Below are positions 1-8,354 of a DNA stretch of 17,625 bases, one piece after another. The notes beneath the pieces were generated by a model, which was not told where the DNA came from, did not search any database, and saw only the letters and a list, made by a program, of their open reading frames with translations. Source of the stretch: Sediminibacterium ginsengisoli (GTDB taxonomy: Bacteria; Bacteroidota; Bacteroidia; Chitinophagales; Chitinophagaceae); contig CAMAQW010000014.1 in the NCBI GenBank assembly GCA_945860335.1, forward strand, positions 1-17,625. Direction: 5' to 3'. Within the stretch, counting starts at the first letter, position 1; each line of letters opens with the position of its first letter. The translations under genes were made by a program, and so were the position numbers.

Positions 1-201
1 AAAATATACGAACTATCATTAACGGATCCTTGTTGTGTGATTATGGGTGACGAGGGCAAAGGCGTTCAGCCTTATTTGGCAAAAGCAGCAGATGCCTTTT
101 TTACCATTCCAATGGCAGGCACTTTTGATTCTTTTAATGTGGGTGTTGCTACCGGTATTGTTTTATATGAAGCCATGAAACAGCGTTTATTACAAGCCTA
201 A
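1..201 (+). CDS. SpoU/TrmH-family RNA 2'-O-methyltransferase, C-terminal end (5' truncated)
   Basis: The reading frame is open from the first base and ends at TAA (199-201), so only the last 66 residues are visible. They carry the two C-terminal signature motifs of SpoU (SPOUT-fold) methyltransferases: IMGDEGKGV at visible residues 14-22, and an IPM...DSFNV...YE motif at about residues 36-57. In this family these motifs form the trefoil knot that binds S-adenosylmethionine and the dimer interface; the enzymes methylate ribose 2'-OH groups in rRNA or tRNA. The specific target (23S rRNA as in RlmB, or a tRNA as in TrmH) cannot be decided from the fragment, so no symbol is given. The next gene starts 10 bases downstream on the same strand, which suggests co-transcription. 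Confidence 0.9.
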   Translation, partial: KIYELSLTDPCCVIMGDEGKGVQPYLAKAADAFFTIPMAGTFDSFNVGVATGIVLYEAMKQRLLQA

Positions 202-211
202 TATTTACTGC

Positions 212-1219
212 ATGAAGTTTCATTGTGAATTTGATATACCAGCGCTTCAAAGTCCTATTGGGCATCGGAGTCATACGCTCATGATTGGTTCTTGCTTCAC
301 AGAAAATATGGGTGAAAAATTAGCGAAGCATTTGTTTCATGTACTAGAAAACCCAAATGGTGTTTTATTTAATCCGGTATCTGTTGCAGAAGCACTTACT
401 CAATATATAGATACACCAACATTTACTAGTAGCGATTTGTTTTATTTTAACGAAGCCTGGCATTCATGGAAGCACCATAGTCGTTTTTCGGGTACAACAC
501 CAGAGGAAGCGCTTGATAAAATAAATGAATCTACAACTGCTGCGCACGCGTTTATAAAAAAAGCGTCACACTTATTTATTACACTCGGGTCTGCGTGGGT
601 GTATCATTTAACAGATCAGGCTAGCGGGTATGCACCTAATTTTGTGGCAGCTAATAACCATAAAGCCCCGGCAAGTTGGTTTACTAAAAAGTTGTTATCA
701 CCTGCAGAGATAGAAGCACTTTATATACCACTTGTTACACGCTTACGACATTTAAATCCGGGTTTACAAATTATATATACCATTAGTCCGGTGCGTCATG
801 TGCGTGAAGGCATGGTGGAAAACAACAGGAGTAAAGCAGCACTAATTCAGGCAGTACATGCTTTGGTAGAGGCTGATGCCAATTGTTATTATTTTCCTGC
901 ATACGAAATTGTAATTGACGATTTACGTGATTACCGTTTTTACAGTGAAGACATGGTGCATCCCAATTACCATGCCACTGAGTATGTATGGGAAAAATTT
1001 TTGCAGGCCTGTACAACACCAGAAACTAAAAATATCATCAAAGAAATTGCAGCTATTAATTTAGCGGCTGCACACAAACCTTTTTACGTGCATTCTAACC
1101 AGCACCAACAGTTTGTCCTTAAAACAATTGAAAAAATTGAAGCGTTGAGTGCGCAGTATCCTTATTTAGATTGTAGTAAACAACTTGCATTGTTAAAGGT
1201 GCAACTGCGCCCTTCATGA
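212..1219 (+). CDS. GSCFA domain protein (SGNH-hydrolase-like)
   Basis: This 335-residue protein carries the family's name-giving block near the N-terminus: IGSCFTENMG at residues 25-34, with Ser27 in the position of the SGNH nucleophile. Other blocks follow: TLGSAW at 124-129, ISPVRH at 191-196, and a C-terminal DMVHPN at 247-252 whose Asp and His would complete a catalytic triad. There is no signal peptide, so a cytoplasmic location is likely. GSCFA proteins (Pfam PF08885) are common in Bacteroidota but their substrate is unknown; an esterase or acetyl-hydrolase role is inferred only from the SGNH-like residues. ATG at 212 is preferred because the conserved GSCF block begins about 25 residues later, leaving little room for a later start. 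The gene lies 10 bases after the methyltransferase and its stop is 2 bases from the convergent miaE stop. Confidence 0.88.
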   Translation: MKFHCEFDIPALQSPIGHRSHTLMIGSCFTENMGEKLAKHLFHVLENPNGVLFNPVSVAEALTQYIDTPTFTSSDLFYFNEAWHSWKHHSRFSGTTPEEALDKINESTTAAHAFIKKASHLFITLGSAWVYHLTDQASGYAPNFVAANNHKAPASWFTKKLLSPAEIEALYIPLVTRLRHLNPGLQIIYTISPVRHVREGMVENNRSKAALIQAVHALVEADANCYYFPAYEIVIDDLRDYRFYSEDMVHPNYHATEYVWEKFLQACTTPETKNIIKEIAAINLAAAHKPFYVHSNQHQQFVLKTIEKIEALSAQYPYLDCSKQLALLKVQLRPS

Positions 1220-1221
1220 AT

Positions 1222-1830
1222 TTAGTGAATACGGTCGCCTCTAATTTCCATCGACTCCATTACTTCTTTTTCGTAGGCCAACCATTCACTCCAACGGCCC
1301 AAGGTTTTTTCTTTTCCAAAGTATAAGGTAGCTAGGTCAATAAACAAGGTATAATGGCCCGCTTCACTTTCCATAAAACGCCTGTAAAATTTTTTCAGAT
1401 ATTCATCGGAAAGACCTTCGCTTAATCTTTTAAATCTTTCGCAACTTCTAGCTTCTACCAGTGCCATCATAAGTAATTGATCTAGTAGGCGCGTAGGTTC
1501 GTCACCACCTTTTTTTTGAAAGGCAATGAGTGCATTTACGTATAAATCTTTTCGCTGTTTGCCGAGTTGTAAACCACGTTTGTGAAGTTCTTGTAATACC
1601 AGTCTAAAATGACCCCATTCTTCGGTTACTATTGGTGCTAATTCTTTAACGAGTTCTACCCGGTCTGAATAGCGCTGAATATAGGAGATGCAGGTAAGTG
1701 CTGCTTTTTGCTCGCAATAAGCGTGGTCGGTTAAAATGGCTTCAATGCTAATGGCTGCAAGGTCTACCCAGCGTGGATCGGTGGGTAGTTGAAGACCTAA
1801 TATATTTTTAGTATCGGTAGACAATTCCAT
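1222..1830 (-). CDS. miaE: tRNA-(ms2io6A)-hydroxylase MiaE
   Basis: This is a ferritin-like non-haem diiron monooxygenase of 202 residues that hydroxylates the isoprenoid side chain of ms2i6A at tRNA position 37. The expected diiron ligands are visible as two carboxylate/histidine sets: Glu40 and the EEWGH motif (Glu71, His74), then Glu126 in EARSCERF and the ESEAGH motif (Glu156, His159). The length fits the family. The frame can be extended to a TTG at 1836, but ATG at 1830 is chosen: it gives a normal N-terminus (MELSTD), and the TTG would lie inside a possible -7 promoter box (GATATTTG, 1841-1834). The gene is convergent with the GSCFA gene (2-base gap) and divergent from the acylase gene (85-base gap). 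No miaA or miaB is in view. Confidence 0.92.
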   Translation of the reverse strand: MELSTDTKNILGLQLPTDPRWVDLAAISIEAILTDHAYCEQKAALTCISYIQRYSDRVELVKELAPIVTEEWGHFRLVLQELHKRGLQLGKQRKDLYVNALIAFQKKGGDEPTRLLDQLLMMALVEARSCERFKRLSEGLSDEYLKKFYRRFMESEAGHYTLFIDLATLYFGKEKTLGRWSEWLAYEKEVMESMEIRGDRIH

Positions 1831-1833
1831 ATG

Positions 1834-1841
1834 CAAATATC
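1834..1841 (-). promoter_or_regulatory. Possible -7 promoter box of miaE
   Basis: On the minus strand, GATATTTG matches the Bacteroidota -7 element TAnnTTTG except at its first base. It ends 3 bases before the ATG at 1830, which would give a nearly leaderless transcript. No convincing -33 TTTG partner is seen, so this remains tentative. Confidence 0.3.
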
Positions 1842-1915
1842 CACCTTCGGCTTCAATTATAAAAACCTTTGTTACGCCACCAAAAAATCTTAATTTCAGT
1901 GTTCAAACAGTTGTT

Positions 1916-4378
1916 ATGCGTATTGTTCCTTTAATTATTTCTGCGGCCCTCACTACAGGTCTTGTTGCAGTACTTAACACCCCACTTTCTGTGGGTAAAA
2001 CTAAAACACCAAGGCTTGGTTATTTCTTATCGCCGCAACAAGGTTTTTGGCAAAATGCCGAACCCGAAAACAAATCTTTTGATGCCAATATTGTGGTAGA
2101 TGGTTTGCAGGATAAGGTAGAAGTGCTCATGGATGAAAGACTCGTACCACACATCTATGCAAACAATGACAATGACGCTTATTATACACAAGGGTTTTTG
2201 CATGCAAAATTTAGACTCTGGCAAATGGAGTTTCAAACCTATGTAGCAGCCGGCAGGTTAAGTGAAATTGTTGGACCAGACCGTATAGCTACCGATCGTT
2301 TTTTTAGAAGACTAGGCATGTTAGAAGGAGCAGAAGCCACCATGAAAAAAATGGCCAACAATCCAGTATTACAAGCAGCTGTTACATCTTATGCAAATGG
2401 TGTAAATGCATATATCAAATCACTACAACCTTCTCAAATTCCATTTGAATATAAATTACTCGATTATAAACCTGAAGCTTGGACACCCATTAAAACCTAT
2501 TTGTTTTTAATGTTCATGTCTTACGATTTAACGGGCCGTGGTACCACCACCGATTTGCAAATGACCAATTCAAAAAACTATTTTGGCTACGAAGATTTCA
2601 ATAAACTGTATACCAATGTGCAGGATTCTTTAGATCCAATCATTCCTAAAGGAACGGTGTATGAAAAAGCATCTGTTGCTGCTGTAGCACCTCCTACACT
2701 TGATTCATTATATTTTGCAAAAACAGGTTCTGTGGCACCAAATGCACCAGAAGCGCCTAATAAAAACAATGGCTCTAATAACTGGGCCATTGCTGGCACT
2801 AAAACCAAAAGTGGTAAACCTATTTTAGCAAGTGATCCGCACCTCGGTTTAAACCTTCCTTCACTTTGGTATGAAGTGCAAATTACAACACCCACCCATA
2901 GTACCTATGGTGCTAGTTTTCCTGGATCTCCAGCCGTAATTATTGGGTTTAATGATAGTATTGCTTGGGGTGTTACCAATGCAGGTAGAGACGTACTAGA
3001 TTATTATGACATCAAGTTTAAAGATACTACCATGGGCGAATATTGGTTTGATGGAGCATGGCAAAAATCGGTGATTAAAGAAGAGCGCATCAAAATAAAA
3101 GGGCAGCCTGATTCTATTGACAGGGTTGCTATTACGGCACTAGGTCCAGTGATGTATGATAAAAGTTATAACGCCAATGGTTCTGATGGAAAATACTTAG
3201 CCGTAAGATGGACGGCTCAAGATGGTAGCAGTGGACTTCAAACATTTTATGAATTGAACAGGGCTAAAAATTTTGATGATTACATGAGTGCTATTAATCA
3301 TTGGACTTGTCCTGGACAAAACTTTGCATTCGCAAGTGTAAGTGGCGATATTGCTATTAAACAACAGGGTGCTTTTGTGGCGAGGTGGAATAGGCAAGGT
3401 GATTTTATCATGCCCGGTGAGGACAGTAGTTATTTATGGCAGGGCATGATTCCTGCTTCCGAAAATCCAATGATCAAAAATCCGGAGCGAGGTTTTGTGA
3501 GTAGTGCCAACCAAAAGTCTACCGATAGTACCTATCCTTATTATTTAGGAGCCGCTAATGCATTTCCTTTATATCGAGGCATTATCATCAATAAAAAGTT
3601 GAATGCGATGTTTGGTGTTACACCTCAAGATGTACAGGCGCTTCAAACTAATAATGATAATATTTTTGCAGAAATGGCTAGGCCTGCCATCTTTAAATTT
3701 TTAAATGAGTCTAGATTAAACGCAGTAGAAAAAAAATATGTTGATTATTTGCGCAATTGGAATTTGCGTAATGACATTGATGAAAAAGGAGCTTCTGTTT
3801 TTAAAGCGATATGGGATAGTTTAGAAGTTGCTGTGTGGGCCGATGAATTTAAAAATGCGAAACTTCCATTACAATGGCCAGACGAATCTACGCTGCTAGA
3901 GCAAATGTTAAAAGATTCGGTTGTTTTATTTGAAGATAATATTACTACACCAAATGTGAAAGAGACTATGGTTGACGCTGTTACCATGGCTATTAGAAAA
4001 GCAACACCTCAACTAGCGCAAATGGAAAAAGAGGGAAGGCTTGCTTGGGGGGCCTATAAAGACACACGCGTAAATCACTTGCTAAAAATACCATCACTAA
4101 GTAGATTACATTTACCAATAGGAGGTGGGGTACATATTATTAATGCAACCACCGGTAACCATGGTCCAAGTTGGCGCATGGTGGTTCACCTTGTAGATGG
4201 TATAGAGGCGTATGGTGTGTATCCGGGTGGTCAAAATGGAAATCCAGGCAGTAAATACTACGATACATTTATTGATAATTGGGCTGCTGGTAAATACTAC
4301 CGTCTTTTATTTTTATCCAAAGAAGCCGCTCAACAAAATAGTCAAATGAAATGGCGTTTAACATTTACAAATTCTTAA
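1916..4378 (+). CDS. Penicillin acylase family protein (peptidase family S45, Ntn hydrolase)
   Basis: This 820-residue protein belongs to the penicillin amidase/acylase family. Such enzymes hydrolyse amide bonds of N-acyl substrates (beta-lactams, N-acyl-homoserine lactones or other acyl amides) after autocatalytic cleavage of a precursor. A hydrophobic N-terminal segment (residues 3-20) suggests export or anchoring in the inner membrane, with the enzyme in the periplasm. The alpha-chain region runs to about residue 286. The hallmark NNGSNNW (284-290) places the nucleophile at Ser287, the new N-terminus of the beta chain, followed by SDPHL (306-310) and GFNDSIAWGVTN (344-355). GQNFAFASVSGDIA (467-480) resembles the family block carrying the oxyanion-hole Asn, here probably Asn469, and SSAN is at 529-532. 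Length and domain order are typical of the family. The substrate cannot be told from sequence, so quorum quenching is only one option. A small membrane-protein gene follows after 10 bases. Confidence 0.93.
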   Translation: MRIVPLIISAALTTGLVAVLNTPLSVGKTKTPRLGYFLSPQQGFWQNAEPENKSFDANIVVDGLQDKVEVLMDERLVPHIYANNDNDAYYTQGFLHAKFRLWQMEFQTYVAAGRLSEIVGPDRIATDRFFRRLGMLEGAEATMKKMANNPVLQAAVTSYANGVNAYIKSLQPSQIPFEYKLLDYKPEAWTPIKTYLFLMFMSYDLTGRGTTTDLQMTNSKNYFGYEDFNKLYTNVQDSLDPIIPKGTVYEKASVAAVAPPTLDSLYFAKTGSVAPNAPEAPNKNNGSNNWAIAGTKTKSGKPILASDPHLGLNLPSLWYEVQITTPTHSTYGASFPGSPAVIIGFNDSIAWGVTNAGRDVLDYYDIKFKDTTMGEYWFDGAWQKSVIKEERIKIKGQPDSIDRVAITALGPVMYDKSYNANGSDGKYLAVRWTAQDGSSGLQTFYELNRAKNFDDYMSAINHWTCPGQNFAFASVSGDIAIKQQGAFVARWNRQGDFIMPGEDSSYLWQGMIPASENPMIKNPERGFVSSANQKSTDSTYPYYLGAANAFPLYRGIIINKKLNAMFGVTPQDVQALQTNNDNIFAEMARPAIFKFLNESRLNAVEKKYVDYLRNWNLRNDIDEKGASVFKAIWDSLEVAVWADEFKNAKLPLQWPDESTLLEQMLKDSVVLFEDNITTPNVKETMVDAVTMAIRKATPQLAQMEKEGRLAWGAYKDTRVNHLLKIPSLSRLHLPIGGGVHIINATTGNHGPSWRMVVHLVDGIEAYGVYPGGQNGNPGSKYYDTFIDNWAAGKYYRLLFLSKEAAQQNSQMKWRLTFTNS

Positions 4379-4388
4379 TCTAATTTTT

Positions 4389-4745
4389 ATGAAATTCATA
4401 GTTGCAATTTTTTTACACGCTTTTTTAGCTTTTGCAGTAGGATTGTATAGTCAGTTTCCTTGGTGGCTTTTTGTGGGCACATCTGGTATTGTAGCTTTTT
4501 TTATCATGGATACGCCAGCTAAAAGTTTTTTTGCGGGATTTTTGGGTGTGGGTGCTTTATGGGCAGGGTTAGCCTTTGGGAAGGACCTAGCCAATGCGCA
4601 CCTGTTGTCTAGTAAAGTAGCTCAAATATTGCCACTAGGGGGTTCCTATGTCGCGCTAATCGCAGTTACAGCTGTTGTGGGAGGATTGTTGGGTGGTTTT
4701 TCCGCCTTAACTGGCGCATTTATGCGTAGTAAATCTACCAAGTAG
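4389..4745 (+). CDS. Small integral membrane protein, function unknown
   Basis: The protein has 118 residues, is strongly hydrophobic, and has four likely transmembrane segments (about residues 4-20, 24-41, 46-64 and 85-110). Its last residues (MRSKSTK) are positively charged. Gly- and Ala-rich stretches in helices three and four suggest tight helix packing. I recognise no named family and see no catalytic motif. The gene starts 10 bases after the acylase stop and is followed by a hairpin terminator, so it is probably the last gene of a two-gene operon with the acylase. A role in supporting the acylase or the inner membrane would be a guess. The start at 4389 is supported by the immediate hydrophobic helix and the absence of upstream room. 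Confidence 0.75.
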   Translation: MKFIVAIFLHAFLAFAVGLYSQFPWWLFVGTSGIVAFFIMDTPAKSFFAGFLGVGALWAGLAFGKDLANAHLLSSKVAQILPLGGSYVALIAVTAVVGGLLGGFSALTGAFMRSKSTK

Positions 4746-4767
4746 ACATTTAATCTTACCTTTTAAC

Positions 4768-4812
4768 AAATAGGTAGCATCTATTCATGAGAAGCTGCCT
4801 ATTTTTGTTTTT
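4768..4812 (+). terminator. Rho-independent terminator abutting the next start codon
   Basis: Arms AAATAGGTAGC (4768-4778) and GCTGCCTATTT (4794-4804) pair over 11 base pairs with one G-T wobble, leaving a 15-base loop. The right arm runs into a T-rich tail (4802-4812) interrupted by one G. It lies 22 bases after the small membrane-protein stop and would end the acylase transcript. The T tail touches the ATG at 4813, so the same hairpin could also act as a leader structure for the downstream gene. Confidence 0.75.
4800..4807 (+). promoter_or_regulatory. TATTTTTG, possible -7 box of the DUF5686 gene
   Basis: TATTTTTG fits TAnnTTTG exactly and ends 5 bases before the ATG at 4813. It overlaps the T tail of the terminator hairpin, so the match may be incidental. 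If it works as a promoter, the mRNA would be leaderless or almost so. No -33 element is evident. Confidence 0.3.
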
Positions 4813-7281
4813 ATGCGTCTTTATTGTTATCTGTTTATTGTATCTCTAGGTTTACTATGTAGTAATAAGGTGTTTGCTCAAACCGTTGTAACGGGATCCA
4901 TTACAGACGGAGCCAGTAAAAAACTGGCGCATGCTTCTGTTTTAATTAAAGGTACTACTAGGGGTGTAACGGCTAATGCCGACGCAAAATTTTCATTATC
5001 ACTTTTGCCCGGATCCTATACTATTGTTTGTAATTATGTAGGGTTTGAAGCCGTGGAAAAGAAAATAAAAATTATACCTGGTCAAGATTCGCTTTTGTTG
5101 TCTTTTGTATTAGCAAAGCAAGTGTATCTGTTAAATGATGTTGTGGTGCGTTCAAAAGGAGAAGACCCGGCATACGCTATCATTAGAAAAACCATTAAAA
5201 AAAGGCCTGATTATTTAAATGAAATTAAAAAATTTAGTGCCGAGGTTTACATAAAGGGGCAGTTGGTTTTAAACGATTATCCAAAATCATTTTTTGGAAA
5301 GTCTTTAGCGCCGGGCAATTTTGATACGGTTAAAAACCGAATTTTATTTTTATCGGAAACAGTTTCTGATTATTATGTAGACGTTCCTAACAAAGAACGC
5401 ATCGAGGTAAAGTCTTCTAAAGTAAGCGGCAGAAGTAATGGATTTGGACTTAGCAATCCGCAAATCATTTCTTTTTATCAAAACAATATAGACCTTGGTA
5501 ATGGACTTAACCCGCGTGGTTTTGTTTCTCCAATAGCTGATGGCGCACTTGGGTTTTACAACTATAAATTTGAAGGTACTTTTTACGAAAATGGCATCGA
5601 AATAAGCAGGATTCGTGTGTTGCCCAAACGCAAATATGAACCACTCTTTACAGGTATTATTAATATCATCGAAAACGACTGGCGTATACATAGTGTTCAA
5701 CTGAGTCTATTAAAAGAACAGCAAATGCAACTTTTGGATACCCTTCAAATTGAGCAGATTTATGTCCCTACAAAGCAGGGTTGGGTTATTAAAAATCAGG
5801 TTATTTACCCAAAGGGTAAGTTTTTAGGTTTTGCTTTTTCAGGAAGCTTTGTTCAAGTATATGATCAGTTTAATTTAGCACCCCAATATGGTAAAAAGTT
5901 TTTTGGCAATACTTTTTTAAAATACCTCGATAGTTCCAATAAAAAAAGTAGTGCTTACTGGGATAGTATTAGACCGGTTCCACTTGATATTGCAGAAGTA
6001 AAAGACTATGCAAAAAAAGATAGTCTAGAAAAAATCAGACAAAATCCAAAATACCTAGATTCTCTAGACCGTATTCGAAATAAATTTAAATTATCTGGTT
6101 TTTTATTAACAGGACAAACGATTAATAAGCAAAGTAAAAAAACGCGTATACAATTTGATGCTTTAATTGGTTCTATTAATTTTAATACTGTCGAAGGTTA
6201 CAATGCCACTTTTTCACCACGTTGGACAAAGCGTTACACGGGTCGTAAAAGTTTATCCGTAGAGCCTTTGCTTCGTTATGGATTTAGCAATACTAGGTTG
6301 CAGCCCTCTGCTACTGTCCGGTATAATTTTGGAAAAAAATATTTCAATAATATCGGCGTTGGTTTTGGTAGAAAAATGTTCCAATTCAATAATGATATTG
6401 CTATTCCTGAAACTCAAAATACCATACAAACTATTTTATACGAACGTAATTTTTTAAAATTATACGAAGCGCAGTATATTAATATTGGTTATGGAGCAGG
6501 CCTTGGAAGTGGTCTTAATTTTAGGGTTAATTTTCAATATCAAAATAGATTGGCGCTACCTAATTTAGCCAAGCCGCTCATTTTTATAGATCATGTTAAT
6601 AGGAGTTATTCGCCCAATACACCATCACCTGCATCAAATGATCCTTTTCAAAAGCATCAAGCGGCTACCTTAACGGGTGTATTAACTTGGCAACCAGGCG
6701 GCAAATACATTGAGCTTCCTGAGCAAAAAATTGGTGTAGGCTCCAAGGCGCCCACATTTACACTCACCTACAAAAAAGGTATTTCAAACTTATTAGGTAG
6801 TGATATCGATTATAGTAAATGGTCGCTTAATGTATCTGATGATTTACCACTTGGACTTGGTGGAACACTTCAATACCGGGCAACCATGGGTGGTTTTATA
6901 AATGCCAACAAATTATATGCGCCCGATTTGCAACATTATTTTGGTAACCAAGCGTATGTTACAATTGAGCATTTAAAAGGATTCCAATTGCTGCCTTATT
7001 ATCAGTTTAGCAACAAGTCTCGTTTTTATTCTACTGTTTTTGCCGAGTATCATTTAAATGGACTACTTACCAATAAAATCCCTGGATTTAGAAAACTCAA
7101 TTGGTTTTTAGTAGGCGGGGTAAGTTATTTACACGTGAATAATATGGTTGATTATACCGAAGCAATTGTTGGTATCGAAAATATTTTTAAAGTAATGCGT
7201 GTAGATCTCATCAATGGCTATCAGAAGGGAGAGCCTACAAGAACCGGGGTTCGAATCACGGTTCCCATCACGTTTAAATAA
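4813..7281 (+). CDS. DUF5686 outer-membrane protein with N-terminal carboxypeptidase-regulatory-like domain
   Basis: This 822-residue protein begins with a signal peptide (hydrophobic core at about residues 4-17, likely cleavage after VFAQ at 20-23). A carboxypeptidase-regulatory-like beta-sandwich follows (about 25-112, with VTGSITD at the start and YVGFE near the middle). The rest matches the DUF5686 family of Bacteroidota. Its alternating aromatic/polar segments in the second half and its ending in VRITVPITFK suggest an outer-membrane beta-barrel. There is no obvious TonB-dependent plug, so it differs from the two receptors in the window. The function of the family is not known; a role in surface assembly or transport is only inferred. 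ATG at 4813 directly follows a terminator T tail. The trhO gene begins 21 bases after the stop. I am confident of the family, not of the role. Confidence 0.88.
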   Translation: MRLYCYLFIVSLGLLCSNKVFAQTVVTGSITDGASKKLAHASVLIKGTTRGVTANADAKFSLSLLPGSYTIVCNYVGFEAVEKKIKIIPGQDSLLLSFVLAKQVYLLNDVVVRSKGEDPAYAIIRKTIKKRPDYLNEIKKFSAEVYIKGQLVLNDYPKSFFGKSLAPGNFDTVKNRILFLSETVSDYYVDVPNKERIEVKSSKVSGRSNGFGLSNPQIISFYQNNIDLGNGLNPRGFVSPIADGALGFYNYKFEGTFYENGIEISRIRVLPKRKYEPLFTGIINIIENDWRIHSVQLSLLKEQQMQLLDTLQIEQIYVPTKQGWVIKNQVIYPKGKFLGFAFSGSFVQVYDQFNLAPQYGKKFFGNTFLKYLDSSNKKSSAYWDSIRPVPLDIAEVKDYAKKDSLEKIRQNPKYLDSLDRIRNKFKLSGFLLTGQTINKQSKKTRIQFDALIGSINFNTVEGYNATFSPRWTKRYTGRKSLSVEPLLRYGFSNTRLQPSATVRYNFGKKYFNNIGVGFGRKMFQFNNDIAIPETQNTIQTILYERNFLKLYEAQYINIGYGAGLGSGLNFRVNFQYQNRLALPNLAKPLIFIDHVNRSYSPNTPSPASNDPFQKHQAATLTGVLTWQPGGKYIELPEQKIGVGSKAPTFTLTYKKGISNLLGSDIDYSKWSLNVSDDLPLGLGGTLQYRATMGGFINANKLYAPDLQHYFGNQAYVTIEHLKGFQLLPYYQFSNKSRFYSTVFAEYHLNGLLTNKIPGFRKLNWFLVGGVSYLHVNNMVDYTEAIVGIENIFKVMRVDLINGYQKGEPTRTGVRITVPITFK

Positions 7282-7287
7282 TTTGTC

Positions 7288-7295
7288 TATTTTTG
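7288..7295 (+). promoter_or_regulatory. TATTTTTG, likely -7 box of trhO
   Basis: An exact TAnnTTTG match starts 6 bases after the DUF5686 stop and ends 7 bases before the trhO ATG. Its presence in this 21-base gap suggests trhO has its own promoter with an extremely short leader. A -33 element is not evident in the upstream coding sequence. Confidence 0.45.
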
Positions 7296-7302
7296 CGGCA
7301 CT

Positions 7303-8343
7303 ATGGCAGTTTTACACAACCGGGTCTCCAACGAGGAGTTAAAGGCGCTGATGATGGCGGAAACTTTTCACCGCATCACCATTAGTTTTTATGCCTATTT
7401 CCCGGTTCAAGATCCTGCCGTTTTTAGAGACGATTTATACAAAGTATTATTTCCACTTCAGGTTTTTGGTCGAATTTATGTTGCCAATGAAGGCATCAAT
7501 GCACAGGTAAGTGTACCTGATTTTAATTTCGAAAAATTCAAAGAACAACTATATGCTGTAGAGCATTTACATGGGCTTCGTTTAAATGTTGCCGTAGATG
7601 ATGATGGTAAAAGTTTTTGGGTACTTAGAATAAAAGTGCGTGATAAAATTGTTGCAGATGGTATTACGGATCCAACATTTTCTATGGAAAATAAGGGTAG
7701 GTATGTAAACGCTGTTCAAATGAATGAACTACTCAAAAAGCCAGACACGATTGTTATTGACATGCGCAATCATTATGAATACGAGGTAGGGCATTTTACA
7801 AATGCTATCGAAATACCTTCAGATACTTTTAGGGAACAATTACCCATGGCAGCGGATATGATGAAGGGCAACGAGGAAAAAAACATTATCATGTATTGTA
7901 CGGGTGGTATTAGATGTGAAAAAGCCAGCGCCTATATGCTACACCAGGGGTTTAAAAATGTTTTTCACCTAGAAGGGGGTATTATAAATTATGCGCACCA
8001 AGCCGATGAAGCAGGTATTGAAAAAAAATTTATTGGTAAAAACTTTGTATTTGACAACCGATTAGGAGAAAGGATTACAGAAGATATTATTGCACATTGT
8101 CACCAGTGCGGAAAGCCCGCAGACACGCATACCAATTGCTTGAATGACGGATGCCATTTATTATTTATTCAATGCGCAACTTGCGCTGAAACATTTGAAG
8201 GCTGTTGCAGTAAAGATTGCCAAGACACCATTCATATGCCACTTGAACGTCAAAAAGAATTACGAAAGGGCGTGCGACTTGGGCAACACATATTTAACAA
8301 GAGTAAAAGGCTTCGCCCAAGACTTAACGAACCAGAAGTTTAG
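7303..8343 (+). CDS. trhO: tRNA uridine(34) hydroxylase TrhO (rhodanese-like, UPF0176/YceA family)
   Basis: TrhO uses molecular oxygen to hydroxylate uridine 34 of certain tRNAs, giving 5-hydroxyuridine, the precursor of cmo5U/mo5U wobble modifications. The 346-residue protein has the family layout. An N-terminal acylphosphatase-like domain spans about residues 22-115 and contains VANEGINAQVS (60-70). A rhodanese domain (about 133-232) carries VIDMRNHYEYEVGHF (151-165) and the active-site loop YCTGGIRCEKAS, with catalytic Cys199. A Cys-rich tail (266-306) has nine cysteines that could bind a metal; this tail is common in the family. The start is supported by the -7-like box 7 bases upstream. 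The gene converges on purC with an 11-base gap and no terminator between them. The product is cytoplasmic. Confidence 0.93.
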   Translation: MAVLHNRVSNEELKALMMAETFHRITISFYAYFPVQDPAVFRDDLYKVLFPLQVFGRIYVANEGINAQVSVPDFNFEKFKEQLYAVEHLHGLRLNVAVDDDGKSFWVLRIKVRDKIVADGITDPTFSMENKGRYVNAVQMNELLKKPDTIVIDMRNHYEYEVGHFTNAIEIPSDTFREQLPMAADMMKGNEEKNIIMYCTGGIRCEKASAYMLHQGFKNVFHLEGGIINYAHQADEAGIEKKFIGKNFVFDNRLGERITEDIIAHCHQCGKPADTHTNCLNDGCHLLFIQCATCAETFEGCCSKDCQDTIHMPLERQKELRKGVRLGQHIFNKSKRLRPRLNEPEV

Positions 8344-8354
8344 GCATCACTCAT

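Noticed and set aside
4787..4849. A 20-codon frame starting at ATG 4787, possibly an upstream peptide or an alternative start for the DUF5686 protein.
   Set aside because: It is 26 bases upstream of ATG 4813 and out of frame with it; it starts in the terminator loop, and its hydrophobic residues reflect the T-rich DNA. The 4813 start already gives a complete signal peptide.
5350..5700. A 116-codon minus-strand frame inside the DUF5686 gene.
   Set aside because: It is fully antisense to a well-supported gene and has no recognisable domain or promoter-like signal.
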